DNA from: Geobacillus kaustophilus
Lineage (GTDB): Bacteria > Bacillota > Bacilli > Bacillales > Anoxybacillaceae
Assembly (NCBI RefSeq): GCF_000948285.1
Contig: NZ_JYBP01000003.1
Coordinates: forward strand, 2,294,001 to 2,358,000
Length of the DNA stretch: 64,000 bases
Direction of reading: 5' to 3'
Made by a program: the position numbers and the translations under genes. The notes under the pieces were generated by a model. It ran no database searches, had not been told where the DNA came from, and worked only from the letters and a program-made list of their open reading frames with translations. Below are positions 54,343 to 63,700 of the stretch, one piece after another (within the stretch, counting starts at the first letter, position 1; every line of letters starts with the position of its first letter).

Positions 54343-55152
54343 TTATCCAAATCGACCTGTAATGTAATCTTCTGTTCGTTTATCGTCTGGATTCGAGAAT
54401 AGTTTGTCTGTGTCGCTATACTCGATCACTTCACCGTTTAAGAAGAAGGCCGTTTTATCAGAAATACGAGCAGCTTGTTGCATGTTATGTGTGACGATAA
54501 TAATACTATAGTTTTTCTTTAATTCTTGCACAAGCTCTTCTACTTTTAATGTTGAAATAGGGTCAAGCGCCGATGTTGGCTCATCCATTAAAATGACATC
54601 TGGCTCAATCGCTAAACAGCGGGCGATGCATAAACGTTGCTGTTGTCCACCCGATAATCCGTATGCGTTCGTATGCAAGCGGTCTTTTACTTCATCCCAA
54701 ATCGCTGCACCGCGCAAACTTTTTTCAACAATTTCATCTAAAATTTTCTTATCGCGAATACCATGAATACGTGGACCGTATGCCACATTATCATAAATTG
54801 ATTTCGGGAACGGATTCGGCTTTTGGAATACCATTCCAACTTGCGTACGCAATTCTTCTACACGATATGATTTATCAAAAATGTTGCGACCGCGATACGT
54901 AATTTCTCCAGATGTACGCACGCTCGGCACGAGTTCAATCATTCGGTTTAACGTTTTAATATACGTTGATTTTCCACAGCCTGACGGACCGATAATCGCG
55001 GTCACTTCATTTTCGTAAATATCTAAGTCAATATTTTTTAACGCATGATGTTCGCCGTACCATAAATTTAAGTTTTTCGTCCGATACACAACATGTTTTT
55101 CGCTTCGTTCTTCAGCTTGTTTTTTACGTTCTTTCACAACTGTTAATTCCAT
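54343..55152 (-). CDS. pstB: Phosphate ABC transporter ATPase PstB
   Basis: 269 residues. Walker [20 protein letters not shown], signature [16 protein letters not shown], Walker [14 protein letters not shown], switch [16 protein letters not shown] 55152 follows AAAGGGG. Confidence 0.96.
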   Translation of the reverse strand: MELTVVKERKKQAEERSEKHVVYRTKNLNLWYGEHHALKNIDLDIYENEVTAIIGPSGCGKSTYIKTLNRMIELVPSVRTSGEITYRGRNIFDKSYRVEELRTQVGMVFQKPNPFPKSIYDNVAYGPRIHGIRDKKILDEIVEKSLRGAAIWDEVKDRLHTNAYGLSGGQQQRLCIARCLAIEPDVILMDEPTSALDPISTLKVEELVQELKKNYSIIIVTHNMQQAARISDKTAFFLNGEVIEYSDTDKLFSNPDDKRTEDYITGRFG

Positions 55153-55178
55153 TAATAAGTTCCCCTTTCAACGCGCAA

Positions 55179-56060
55179 TTAATAACGTTTTTGAAACTTG
55201 TTGCGAATGAAAATGGCAATCGAGTTCATAAAGATTAACACAACGAGCAAGACGACGATTCCAGCTGCCGCTACGTTTTGGAAATCTGCTTGCGGACGCG
55301 ACGTCCAGTTATAAATTTGCATCGGCATAACTGTAAATGTATCGAGAATGCCACGTGGCAAATATGCTAAAAACGTCGGGATCCCTAAAACGACAAGCGG
55401 CGCTGTTTCACCGATCGCACGAGATAAAGCTAAAATGCTACCTGTTAAAATACCAGGGATCGCTGCTGGAAGAACGATGCGATAAATCGTTTGCCATTTC
55501 GTTGCTCCCATACCATATGATGCTTCGCGCAATTGATTCGGCACGGCACGAAGCGCCTCTTGTGCCGCAACGACAATGACAGGAAGAACAAGCAAACTCA
55601 TCGTTAAACCAGCCGCCAAAATGCTACGACCTAAATTCAATTCACGAACGAAAAGTGTTAAACCGAGCAACCCGAATACAATTGATGGAACACCTGCTAA
55701 GTTTGAGATATTCGTTTGAATAAAATCTGTAAAACGATTTTTTTTCGCATATTCCTCTAAGTAAATCGCTGTTCCAACCCCAAGAATGAGCGAAACAGGA
55801 GCAACGATGACCATCAACCATAACGAACCGACTAACCCCGCTTTTATCCCTGCATTTTCTGGACGGCGGGACGGGAAGTTATTTAAAAAGTCCATGTTTA
55901 GCCAGCCAATTGCTTGAGTGAATATCCGATATAGAAGAACGACGAGAACAATAAGTCCAAACAACGTCGCTAAGAAAAATAAAAATTTTAATACGTTATT
56001 TCTCAATAGACGACCGTTCATATGTTGAACGACACGTTGTTTATCAATTAACTTTTCCAT
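55179..56060 (-). CDS. pstA: Phosphate ABC permease PstA
   Basis: 293 residues, six spans, EAA loop REASYGMGATKWQTIYRIVL. Ends LIFMNSIAIFIRNKFQKRY. Two bases from pstC. ATG 56060 follows GGGAGGAG. Confidence 0.96.
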   Translation of the reverse strand: MEKLIDKQRVVQHMNGRLLRNNVLKFLFFLATLFGLIVLVVLLYRIFTQAIGWLNMDFLNNFPSRRPENAGIKAGLVGSLWLMVIVAPVSLILGVGTAIYLEEYAKKNRFTDFIQTNISNLAGVPSIVFGLLGLTLFVRELNLGRSILAAGLTMSLLVLPVIVVAAQEALRAVPNQLREASYGMGATKWQTIYRIVLPAAIPGILTGSILALSRAIGETAPLVVLGIPTFLAYLPRGILDTFTVMPMQIYNWTSRPQADFQNVAAAGIVVLLVVLIFMNSIAIFIRNKFQKRY

Positions 56061-56062
56061 GA

Positions 56063-57013
56063 TTAATACTCCTCCCTAAAGCGACGAGAAATGTATTGCG
56101 CGAGTAAGTTCATGGCTAATGTAAATACAAACAGCGTCATACCGACTGCATAAATGCTGTAATACACCGTTGTACCGTATCCGGCATCTCCTGTTGTGAC
56201 TTGAACAATGTATGCTGTTAACGTTTGAATCGATTTCGTTACATCAAACGTAAAGACTGGAGATGAACCACCCGCTACCGCTACAATCATCGTCTCACCG
56301 ACAGCACGAGAAATGGCAAGCATAAACGATGCCGCAATACCTGACGTCGCTGCAGGAAGGACGACCTTTAATGCAACTTCTAGCTTCGTTGAACCGAGAC
56401 CAAGCGCTCCTTCACGAATAGAGTTTGGCACAGAACTCATCGCATCTTCAGATAAAGAAGCAACCATCGGAATAATCATAATCCCCATGACAATCCCTGG
56501 GCTTAACGCGTTAAAAATTCCTAAATTCGGAATGATTTTTTGTAAAAGAGGTGTAACAAACGTTAATGCGAAAAATCCGTACACAATCGTCGGAATTCCC
56601 GCCAACACTTCTAATATCGGTTTTAATACTTTTCTTGCTTTTTCAGACGCATACTCACTCAAGTAAATCGCTGAAGCTAAACCGATTGGAATTGCAACAA
56701 CCATGGCAATTGCCGTCGTTAAAAGCGTTCCCGTTACAAGCGGAGCGACACCGAACGAGCCTGTTTTTCCATCCCATGGAAGCCACTCTTTGCTTGTTAA
56801 AAATTCAACGATCGATACTCGCTCAAAGAAAATAAACGTTTCAAATAACAACGTAAATAAAATACCGATTGTCGTCAAAATTGAAATGGTCGCTGTCAAT
56901 AATAACAACTTTGGCATTAACCATTCAACAAATTGTTGTCCGCTTTGCTTTTTCTTATTTTCTTTAATCATGTCACGGACGGAATACGAACGATTCCCAT
57001 CTGTCATAGCCAT
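56063..57013 (-). CDS. pstC: Phosphate ABC permease PstC
   Basis: 316 residues, six spans, EAA loop REGALGLGSTKLEVALKVVL, and the PstC-specific ISILTTIGILFTLLFETFIF first span. ATG 57013 with AAAGGGG upstream. Confidence 0.96.
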   Translation of the reverse strand: MAMTDGNRSYSVRDMIKENKKKQSGQQFVEWLMPKLLLLTATISILTTIGILFTLLFETFIFFERVSIVEFLTSKEWLPWDGKTGSFGVAPLVTGTLLTTAIAMVVAIPIGLASAIYLSEYASEKARKVLKPILEVLAGIPTIVYGFFALTFVTPLLQKIIPNLGIFNALSPGIVMGIMIIPMVASLSEDAMSSVPNSIREGALGLGSTKLEVALKVVLPAATSGIAASFMLAISRAVGETMIVAVAGGSSPVFTFDVTKSIQTLTAYIVQVTTGDAGYGTTVYYSIYAVGMTLFVFTLAMNLLAQYISRRFREEY

Positions 57014-57045
57014 AATATGAAAACCCCTTTACAAATTCATGGCAA

Positions 57046-57077
57046 GATGAGAAGCGACTGTGGCGTCGCTTCTCATC
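57046..57077 (-). terminator. Attenuating hairpin between pstS and pstC
   Basis: GATGAGAAGCGAC pairs perfectly (13 bp) with GTCGCTTCTCATC, 11 bases past the pstS stop. It probably stops or protects part of the message so that PstS is made in excess. Confidence 0.75.
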
Positions 57078-57088
57078 TTTACGCGTCG

Positions 57089-58057
57089 TTATTTTAATCC
57101 TTCAAGCTTTTTCAATTGCTCGTCATATTTTTCTTGCGGAAGTGCGACATAACCTACTTCTTCAGCAAACTCCGCACCGTTCTCTAATAAAAACTTCGCG
57201 AAATCATACACTTGTGCTTTTTCTTTTAGTGATTTTACGTTTACATACGTAAATAATGGACGAGAAAGTGGTGCATATTCACCGCTTTGGATCGTTTCGT
57301 GCGTTGGCTCAACAGGACCGTTTCCACCATCAATTGGCACAGCTTTCAATTTATCTTTATTTTCAATATAGTATGCAAATCCGAAGTAGCCGAGAGCATT
57401 TTTATCTCCTGCAATCCCTTGAACAAGCACGTTATCGTCTTCAGATAATTGCGCTGTTTTATTTAACGGTTGTCCATCTAAAATCACTTCATCGAAGTAG
57501 TCGAACGTACCAGAGTCGTGTCCCGGTGAGAACAATTTAATTTCTTCATTTGGCCATTCTGGACGAATGTCTGACCATTTCACTTTGTCATCACCGTTTA
57601 CTGCACCTGATGTAAAAATTTTCTTTAACTCATCAACTGTTAAATAATCAACCCAGTCGTTATCTTTATTCACTAAAACAGAAAGACCATCGAATGCAAT
57701 TTGCAGCTCTTCAAATTGAACGCCATTTTGCTCAGCCGCTTTCTTTTCTTCATCTTTAATTGGACGAGAAGCGTTTGAAAAATCCGTTTCGCCTTTTGTA
57801 AACTTTTCAAATCCACCGCCTGTTCCGGACAAACCAACAGATACTTTTACATCTGGTTGTTCACCCGCATACGCTTCAGCGGCAGCTTCTAAAATTGGGT
57901 AAACTGTTGATGAGCCATCAACAATTACGTTTCCGCTCAATTTTTCTGCACTGCCTTCCGCATTTTCGCCACCTTGTTCAGCGCCGCCACATGCTGTTGT
58001 GAATGCTAATACAGCGCTTGTTACACCTGCGAGTGCAAACCATTTGTTTTTCTTCAT
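57089..58057 (-). CDS. pstS: Phosphate-binding lipoprotein PstS
   Basis: 322 residues with lipobox FTTAC (C23). Mature domain shows VIVDGSSTVYPILEAAAEAY, the phosphate-binding GLSGTGGGFEKFTKGETDFS and FSPGHDSGTFDYF. First gene of the operon, ATG 58057 with AGGGGG upstream. A PhoP box lies upstream. Confidence 0.96.
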   Translation of the reverse strand: MKKNKWFALAGVTSAVLAFTTACGGAEQGGENAEGSAEKLSGNVIVDGSSTVYPILEAAAEAYAGEQPDVKVSVGLSGTGGGFEKFTKGETDFSNASRPIKDEEKKAAEQNGVQFEELQIAFDGLSVLVNKDNDWVDYLTVDELKKIFTSGAVNGDDKVKWSDIRPEWPNEEIKLFSPGHDSGTFDYFDEVILDGQPLNKTAQLSEDDNVLVQGIAGDKNALGYFGFAYYIENKDKLKAVPIDGGNGPVEPTHETIQSGEYAPLSRPLFTYVNVKSLKEKAQVYDFAKFLLENGAEFAEEVGYVALPQEKYDEQLKKLEGLK

Positions 58058-58105
58058 CGTTTGATTTCCCCCTGCTTTTTCAATGAATTTTGTCCCACGA
58101 GTTAT

Positions 58106-58159
58106 AGAATAATGGAAAGGTATTAAATTCGTTTTAAACGAATGTTAAGCTTTTGTAAA
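58106..58159 (-). promoter_or_regulatory. PhoP-dependent promoter of the pst operon
   Basis: On the minus strand four hexamers, TTTACA, TTAACA, TTAAAA, TTAATA, are each separated by 5 bases (58159 down to 58121), the 11-bp periodic direct repeat bound by PhoP. TATTCT at 58106-58111 follows as -10. Phosphate starvation should induce the operon. Confidence 0.85.
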
Positions 58160-58170
58160 TTCGCTTTCTT

Positions 58171-58353
58171 TTATCTTTCCATTGTTTGTTCCTCATTATT
58201 CAACGGTTCAGTAGGAGATGGTTCACCAAATTGACGCTCTCTTTTCAACTCAAAATACGCGTCTAAAATTTTTCTTCCGATATAGTTATTGATCGGATAA
58301 TGGTTTCTCGGATTTTGATATACCCACGGCACAACGACAGCAAACGCCAGTTT
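58171..58353 (-). pseudogene. pbpA: C-terminal fragment of penicillin-binding protein PbpA
   Basis: The minus strand reads LAFAVVVPWVYQNPRNHYPI, NNYIGRKILDAYFELKRERQ, FGEPSPTEPLNNEEQTMER and stop: the tail of PBP2A/PbpA, which precedes pstS in Bacillaceae. Everything upstream is replaced by the ISLre2 end at about 58354. So the pst block carries a broken piece of its original neighbour. Confidence 0.75.
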
Positions 58354-59981
58354 GAGTCAAGAGTTTGTGGGAGATTTTTTATCAACCGATTTTATTGGTT
58401 ATATATGGTTTTTTTAACTTGTTTCATGTAAGCGCTTTTATCCACTCTCACCCTGTAGGTATGTGCCTATTTCTGTGTTTTAAAAACCTTTCAATGCTTG
58501 TAATGCCTCATAAATCGGCGTTCCTGAAGACTGACGGAAATATGGGATATTGCCTCGGATCACTTCTTTCACTCGAGATGGGATGCGTTTCATGGCCTTT
58601 TGCACGATCGTTTCTCGTTTCATCTCTTCTCCTTCTTCTACATGGCATATCACTCCTCGGCGCGTACGAATCGGCAACGTATCTTTGATCGCTACTATGG
58701 CTCGCAACATCGCATCAATTCCTGCATCCCTCCAACTTCGACCGTTTTTGCTTCGCTTCGCAAACACATGCATGGTTCCTTCCGCACTCCCCATCGCTCT
58801 CATGTTCGTCGTCTCGATCCCTTTTTCCTGCAGCCATATGCGATAGTCGCGCAAACATCCAGGCAGCTCTTCGATCCGACGAACCAATGCCTGCAATTGC
58901 CGTTCTTTTTCTTCGTCTCCCAGTGTGCCTACAGCACTCGTCAGCTCTCGAAGCAACCCTTCTTCATCTTGTGAAGCTAGTGCTTTCCGTATCGCCCGAT
59001 ATCTTGGATGATGACGAAACCATTGTCGAATGTCCCTTGCCACGTGGAACCGATCCAATTGAAAATATCCCCTCTTGCCAAAATAATCACGACAAGCCGT
59101 GATCCATGGCGCGCCATCTCCATTGATGACAACCCAATCTTCTAGGGGGTCATATCCATATTCTTTGATTAAGAAGTTCTCTACGGCTTCCCAAATCGGT
59201 TCATTCGTTTGATGAACATAGTAGCGTCGGTTCACCAAAGACACTCGTTTGCCGTGTTTCTCCCATCCTTGGTGAATCGTCACGATTTTCTCTTCTTTTC
59301 CTTTGACGCGGCTTCGTTGCCGTTTGATGTATAGTCCGTCTGCTTCAATGAAAAACACCCGCCCTTTTTTCTCCATCTCTCGGTGTTCAACGACTTCTGC
59401 CTCGACAATCAACTGGCGAATCGTTTCATGGCTCATACATGCATATCCCACGAGTTTTTCTAGGGACTGGGCAGCTTGTCGATACGAGGAGCCTGTCACC
59501 GCGAGATGAATCGCTGTTTCTTCTAACCATGGACTGACTCCATGTGCTCCATCAAACTGAAGAAAGGCATCCAACAAACAGACATATTTCTGTTTTTCTC
59601 GATCAAAATAGTAATTCCGTTTGACTTCCACTTCCCCAAACATCGTCTGCATCCGTATGATCCGCTTATCTTTGAGCGCGTATCGTTTTTTATCTCGTTT
59701 TTCCGCCAATGTGCGATCGATCTCCTCCAACAGCTGTTGAAGCAGTTGACCGTATTCTTTTTGCATATGCCGAAACAAAGACTGTTCAATGTCTTTCAAT
59801 GTGACTCCATCTGTGATATAATCCTGCATGGGCTCTACTCCTTTCTTTGGTTGTTTTTCACACTTATTACCTTACAGGAGGAGAGCCCATTTTTCATCTA
59901 TTTTGCCTACACATGTGGCAGGTTCCTGATTTGTATAAATGAGGAACCTGCCTTCTTTTCTCCCACAAATATTTTACTCAT
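58354..59981 (-). mobile_element. ISLre2-family insertion sequence
   Basis: Imperfect terminal repeats share the core TTTGTGGGAGA: AGTCAAGAGTTTGTGGGAGA at the left and, inverted, AGTAAAATATTTGTGGGAGA at the right. One intact transposase lies between. It truncates pbpA. Confidence 0.8.
58480..59829 (-). CDS. ISLre2-family transposase
   Basis: 449 residues, full length for the family. Typical features are KDKRIIRMQTMFGEVEVKRN, ADGLYIKRQRSRVKGKEEK, WVVINGDGAPWITACRDYF and a final MRAMGSAEGTMHVFAKRSKN. ATG 59829 with AAAGGAG upstream. Appears intact. Confidence 0.9.
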   Translation of the reverse strand: MQDYITDGVTLKDIEQSLFRHMQKEYGQLLQQLLEEIDRTLAEKRDKKRYALKDKRIIRMQTMFGEVEVKRNYYFDREKQKYVCLLDAFLQFDGAHGVSPWLEETAIHLAVTGSSYRQAAQSLEKLVGYACMSHETIRQLIVEAEVVEHREMEKKGRVFFIEADGLYIKRQRSRVKGKEEKIVTIHQGWEKHGKRVSLVNRRYYVHQTNEPIWEAVENFLIKEYGYDPLEDWVVINGDGAPWITACRDYFGKRGYFQLDRFHVARDIRQWFRHHPRYRAIRKALASQDEEGLLRELTSAVGTLGDEEKERQLQALVRRIEELPGCLRDYRIWLQEKGIETTNMRAMGSAEGTMHVFAKRSKNGRSWRDAGIDAMLRAIVAIKDTLPIRTRRGVICHVEEGEEMKRETIVQKAMKRIPSRVKEVIRGNIPYFRQSSGTPIYEALQALKGF

Positions 59982-60205
59982 ACTTTTACACCATCCTTGT
60001 AACGTAACGAGCTCGCCGATTGCATAGTGGTAAAATAAAAATCCATAGCCCCTTCCGCTATGGATCCATTCCACAAAACTTCAGGAAAATTTTCACTCTC
60101 GTATCTCCAATAAGGACGATAGTTGCTTGTTCCATCCTCTCAAAGTTTTGCGCTATTTTCTACTACACCGTAACGGCTAACTCCATATCATGCACCTTGT
60201 CTCGA
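59982..60205. other. Short stretch between ISLre2 and IS256
   Basis: The minus strand has an open stretch reading RPYWRYESENFPEVLWNGSI and EGAMDFYF, preceded by an in-frame stop, which looks like the end of a decayed gene. I cannot name it. Confidence 0.35.
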
Positions 60206-60317
60206 GTTAAGTCCATATAATTGTGTAAAAAGGGAAATAGAAAAAGAGCCATGTTGCTTCCCCTTTGATAGAATAAACAGTGGACCAAAAACACCAAACA
60301 TAAGGAGGAATGCAACC

Positions 60318-61270
60318 ATGGCTCAATATCATATTACCCTAAATGATGGACTTTTGCACGGGTTATTCACCAGAGATGAGGGATTAGCAAAGCTGCTGGA
60401 ACAAGTCCTGAATCAAATCCTCGAGGCCCAAGTGGAAGAACAGCTGGGGGCTCGTCGTTATGAACGAACGGAAGAACGAAAAGGCTATCGAAATGGTTCA
60501 TATCCACGCCAGCTGACAACCCGGGTGGGGCGATTGACCTTGCGCGTTCCACGAACAAGAGATGGAGAGTTCTCTACGAAACTGTTCCAACGGTATCAAC
60601 GGAGCGAACAAGCACTGGTGCTGCCACTCATGGAAATGGTGGCAAACGGGGTGTCTACCCGAAAATCACCCAAATCACAGAGGAGTTGTGCGGCACCTCG
60701 TTTTCCAAATCCACAGTTTCCTCGCTGTGCAAGGGGCTGGATCCAATTATCCAAAACTGGAATCATCGTTCCTTGCATGAACACGTGTATCCGTTTGTAC
60801 TGGTGGATGCGATTTATACGAAAGTCCGGGAAGATGGACGGGTGCGCTCCAGAGCCGTGTTGATCGCCACGGGAGTGAATGAGGAAGGATATCGGGAAAT
60901 TCTTGGTCTGCAAATCGGAAACAGTGAATCGGAGTCCAGCTGGAGCGAGTTTTTTGAGTGGCTGAAACATCGGGGGCTCCGGGGAGTGGACTTGATCATC
61001 TCGGATCAGCACGGCGGGCTGGTGCAAGCCATTGAAAAGCATTTCCAAGGAGCGACATGGCAGCGATGCCAAACACATGTTATTCGCAATATCCTTGATG
61101 CCGCACCAAAGTATAGGCAGGATGCCTTGCTTGAGGAGATTCGGGGGATTCTTCATGCCCCAAACAAGCAAACGGCCCGGCTGTTATTGGAACAAGTGCT
61201 GGCCAAATGGGAAGAAAAAGCCCCAAAAGCCATGCAAATCCTCGAAGAGGGATTCGAAGACGCCACCGCC
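60318..61270 (+). pseudogene. IS256 transposase, 5' part, frameshifted
   Basis: Begins MAQYHITLNDGLLHGLFTRD, with QLGARRYERTEERKGYRNGS and LMEMVANGVSTRK. One A is missing in the run at 60662-60665; in the next frame it goes on ITQITEELCGTSFSKSTVS, LVDAIYTKVREDGRVRSRAV and LIISDQHGGLVQAIEKHF up to EDATA at 61270, where the nested element starts. Confidence 0.85.
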
Positions 61271-61299
61271 TGTTTATTGCAAAATAAAAATGCAGAGAT

Positions 61300-61592
61300 C
61301 TGCAGAGAATTTGGCTTAGGCCAACTTGACATGGAGTGGGGGGCGTGATAGCCTTTTTAGGCATAGCCAGCCCTTGATATTGCTGGCTTCCTGGCTTTTT
61401 AATCACGCCCCCAGAGGCTCCATGTCAAGTTGTCATTCTCTGCACTTTTCCGTGAAAATCCCCACCACTTGGTGAGTGCGGTATACGCTCCTGATCCGTG
61501 CGGGTATACTGAAAATGGCCAAAAAAGGCAATAGGAAAGCAGAGGTGCCCGATTTTAGGCATCTCGTATAACCTGTCTGCCTTTTGGCTAGA
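61300..61592 (-). ncRNA. Candidate IS1111-type bridge RNA in the right end
   Basis: Non-coding DNA downstream of the transposase. CAACTTGACATGGAG at 61322-61336 pairs perfectly with CTCCATGTCAAGTTG at 61418-61432. GGGGGCGTGAT at 61339-61349 continues with ATCACGCCCCC at 61402-61412 after a bulge. Inside is GCCAGC/GCTGGC. In IS1111 elements the guide RNA is expected on this side. Confidence 0.5.
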
Positions 61593-62729
61593 CTAAATAA
61601 GTTGTGGTTGGCGGAACGGCTCTTTGCGGGAGATCATGCAAAAGATGATCACCAACATCCGCCGAGCAATGGCGATGAGGGCTTTTTTCTTCCCGCACCG
61701 GGCCGCCAACGACCAAAACTTTCGGGACAAGGGATGCGTCTTAGATCGAGCTGCTGACCATGCCGCCTCGCATAACGCCGATCGGAGATGGGGATTGCCT
61801 TTTGTCGTGCGCGTGCTCTTTCGCTTTCCGGCGCTTTCATGGTTGCCGGGGGACAAACCCGTCCATGAAGCCGCCCGTTCCGGCGTTTCAAAGACGCTCA
61901 TGTCGGTTCCCATCTCCGCGATGATGACGGCGGCGGTTTGTTTTTTCACTCCGGGCATGGTCATCAGCAATTCGACTTCCTCACGATACGGCTCGAGCAG
62001 GCGGTCGATGTGCTGGTCGACTTCTTCGATGAACCGCTCCAATTCCTCAACGTGTTTCCACAAGAGGCGAAGGAGACGGAGCTCGTGTTCGGTCAAGGTG
62101 CCCAGCAGCGAATCGTACACCGCTTGCTTTTTCTTTTTGAGCCTTCCGCGCAGGCATTGATCCAGCTCGTCCTTGTCCACGTATCCCTTCTCCAGCAGCC
62201 GGGCAAGGATGTCTTTTCCGGAAACGCCGAAGAGATCGGAGAGGACCGAGCCGAGTTTGACATTGGAAGACTCGAGCACTTTTTGAATCCGGTTTTTCTC
62301 CGAACTCAACTGTCCGACCCACTTTTTGCGGAGGCGGGTAAAATCCCGCAATTCGCGAATATCCGCGGGGGGGACGAAACTTTTTTCAACGAGTCCATGG
62401 CGGAGCAGCTTGGCGATCCACTCGGCGTCAGAGACATCGGTTTTTCTTCCCGGGACATTTTTGATCCGTTGCGGATTGGCCAGTGTCAAGTCGACATAGC
62501 CCTCGAGGAAGGCGAAGACCGGTTTCCAATACACGCCGGTGGATTCCATGGCGACATGGGTGACGCCATGTTCTTCGAGCCACTCCAGCAGGTCGCCAAG
62601 TCCCTTCGAGAACGTGGAGAAGGTTTGAATGTCCTTTTGAATGTGTCCATCTTCTTCCCATAGCGCACAGGCGACGATGGTTTCGGCATGAACATCCAAT
62701 CCTGCGCAGCGAGGATAGATGACATCCAT
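61593..62729 (-). CDS. IS110-family transposase (DEDD), IS1111-like
   Basis: 378 residues. DEDD domain: CAGLDVHAETIVACALW, THVAMESTGVYWKPVFAFLE, KTDVSDAEWIAKLLRHGL. C-terminal part: LMTMPGVKKQTAAVIIAEMG and SWTGLSPGNHESAGKRKS. ATG 62729 with AGGAGGA upstream; the open frame beyond is not used. Appears intact. Confidence 0.9.
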   Translation of the reverse strand: MDVIYPRCAGLDVHAETIVACALWEEDGHIQKDIQTFSTFSKGLGDLLEWLEEHGVTHVAMESTGVYWKPVFAFLEGYVDLTLANPQRIKNVPGRKTDVSDAEWIAKLLRHGLVEKSFVPPADIRELRDFTRLRKKWVGQLSSEKNRIQKVLESSNVKLGSVLSDLFGVSGKDILARLLEKGYVDKDELDQCLRGRLKKKKQAVYDSLLGTLTEHELRLLRLLWKHVEELERFIEEVDQHIDRLLEPYREEVELLMTMPGVKKQTAAVIIAEMGTDMSVFETPERAASWTGLSPGNHESAGKRKSTRTTKGNPHLRSALCEAAWSAARSKTHPLSRKFWSLAARCGKKKALIAIARRMLVIIFCMISRKEPFRQPQLI

Positions 62730-63012
62730 GATGAAAATCCTCCTGTTCGATGATCGAGTGCGCAAACAGCGAATCCACGGGAGAAATGCGGCAGTTTTCC
62801 GTTCGTCGTCACCTTTCCTCCGCATCGGGAAAGGGCGGACAATGGGTGGTGCACCCAGTGGATTCGAACGCTTTTCCGTACAGGGTCCAAGCCACCATTA
62901 AGTATAACGTCCTATTGAACTGTTTGCGCCTACTCTTCATTATGGGAAGAAAAGGGGGATTTTCATGCCCGGGTGGAGGGCAAAACGTTGCCCATGGAAC
63001 TTTTCCTTGCAA
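62730..63012. other. 5' non-coding region of the nested element
   Basis: About 280 bases before the transposase start, up to the right subterminal repeat. No gene recognised; promoter for the transposase expected. Confidence 0.4.
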
Positions 63013-63047
63013 AACTCTGTATTTTTTCTTTGCAGAAAACAACCGCC

Positions 63048-63329
63048 GTATTGGACGATCCGGACCGTTACCGGCGGCGCCTGCGTACGACCAACGGAGT
63101 GGAACGGCTGAACGAAGAAATTCGCCGCAGAGAACGGGTCATCCGCATCTTTCCGAACCGGGAATCGGTGTATCGCCTCGTTGGCGCCGTGTTGATCGAA
63201 ATCGATGAAAAATGGATGTCAGGGCGCAAATACTTGGATATGTCTGAATATTGGCAGTGGCGGAAAACGAAAGAGCAAGAAGCTCGACCGGTGAATCAGG
63301 AGGCTCCGGCGATCAAGAGAGTGGGATAA
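63048..63329 (+). pseudogene. IS256 transposase, 3' part
   Basis: Continues the interrupted gene: VLDDPDRYRRRLRTTNGVER, LNEEIRRRERVIRIFPNRES, VYRLVGAVLIEIDEKWMSGR to the stop at 63329, the usual IS256 end. Confidence 0.85.
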
Positions 63330-63650
63330 CCTCTTCGCCGTGTCAAGGGAGAACGTGGAATACCGGAGCGAAGCGAGGATATGCCGCGAAAGCTCCTTGA
63401 CACGCCTGTTCCTTGACAACATGATCATTGGTCCGGGAAGGCGACCGGCAGGGAGACTTGCCGGACTTGCCTACTATACGTCAAGTCATCAGGTCCATGT
63501 TGTCTATCAAAGGGGAATTTACACAATAATTTGGACTTGACCCATCACAACCCCTTTATAATGATAGAACAACACAATCGAATATATGTTCTTGTTTTTA
63601 ATTATCGTCAATTCACAATTCGTTGTCAATAGTAGAATTTTTTTACTCCC
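63330..63650. other. IS256 right end and AT-rich mer upstream region
   Basis: Contains the IS256 terminal repeat ending at 63541 and then AT-rich sequence. No gene recognised. Confidence 0.5.
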
Positions 63651-63682
63651 TTGACTATGTACTATAGTACAAGGTTTATAAT
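63651..63682 (+). promoter_or_regulatory. MerR-type promoter/operator
   Basis: TTGACT at 63651-63656 and TATAAT at 63677-63682 are 20 bp apart, the overlong spacing of MerR-controlled promoters, with the palindrome TGTACTATAGTACA at 63658-63671 in the spacer. Confidence 0.85.
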
Positions 63683-63700
63683 TGAATTGGAGGTGATTCA

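Larger units (their letters stand above)
61271..63041 (-). mobile_element. IS110/IS1111-type element nested in IS256
   Basis: Removing 61271-63047 joins EDATA to VLDDP in frame, and ACCGCC occurs at both joints (61265-61270 and 63042-63047), fixing the ends. Subterminal inverted repeats of 23 bases match at 18: 61277-61299 (TTGCAAAATAAAAATGCAGA) and 63013-63035 inverted (CTGCAAAGAAAAAATACAGA), each 6 bases from an end. This is the layout of the IS1111 subgroup. Confidence 0.8.
60206..63541 (+). mobile_element. IS256-family element interrupted by an IS110-type element
   Basis: Terminal inverted repeats of 24 bases agree at 21 positions: left GTTAAGTCCATATAATTGTG (60206 onward) and right, inverted, GTCAAGTCCAAATTATTGTG (ending at 63541). 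The transposase gene is split around 61271-63047 by another element. Confidence 0.85.

Noticed and set aside
60662-60665. Programmed frameshift in the IS256 transposase
   Set aside because: IS256 transposases are normally a single frame. The A-run is only four bases and the gene is also split by another element, so this is decay.
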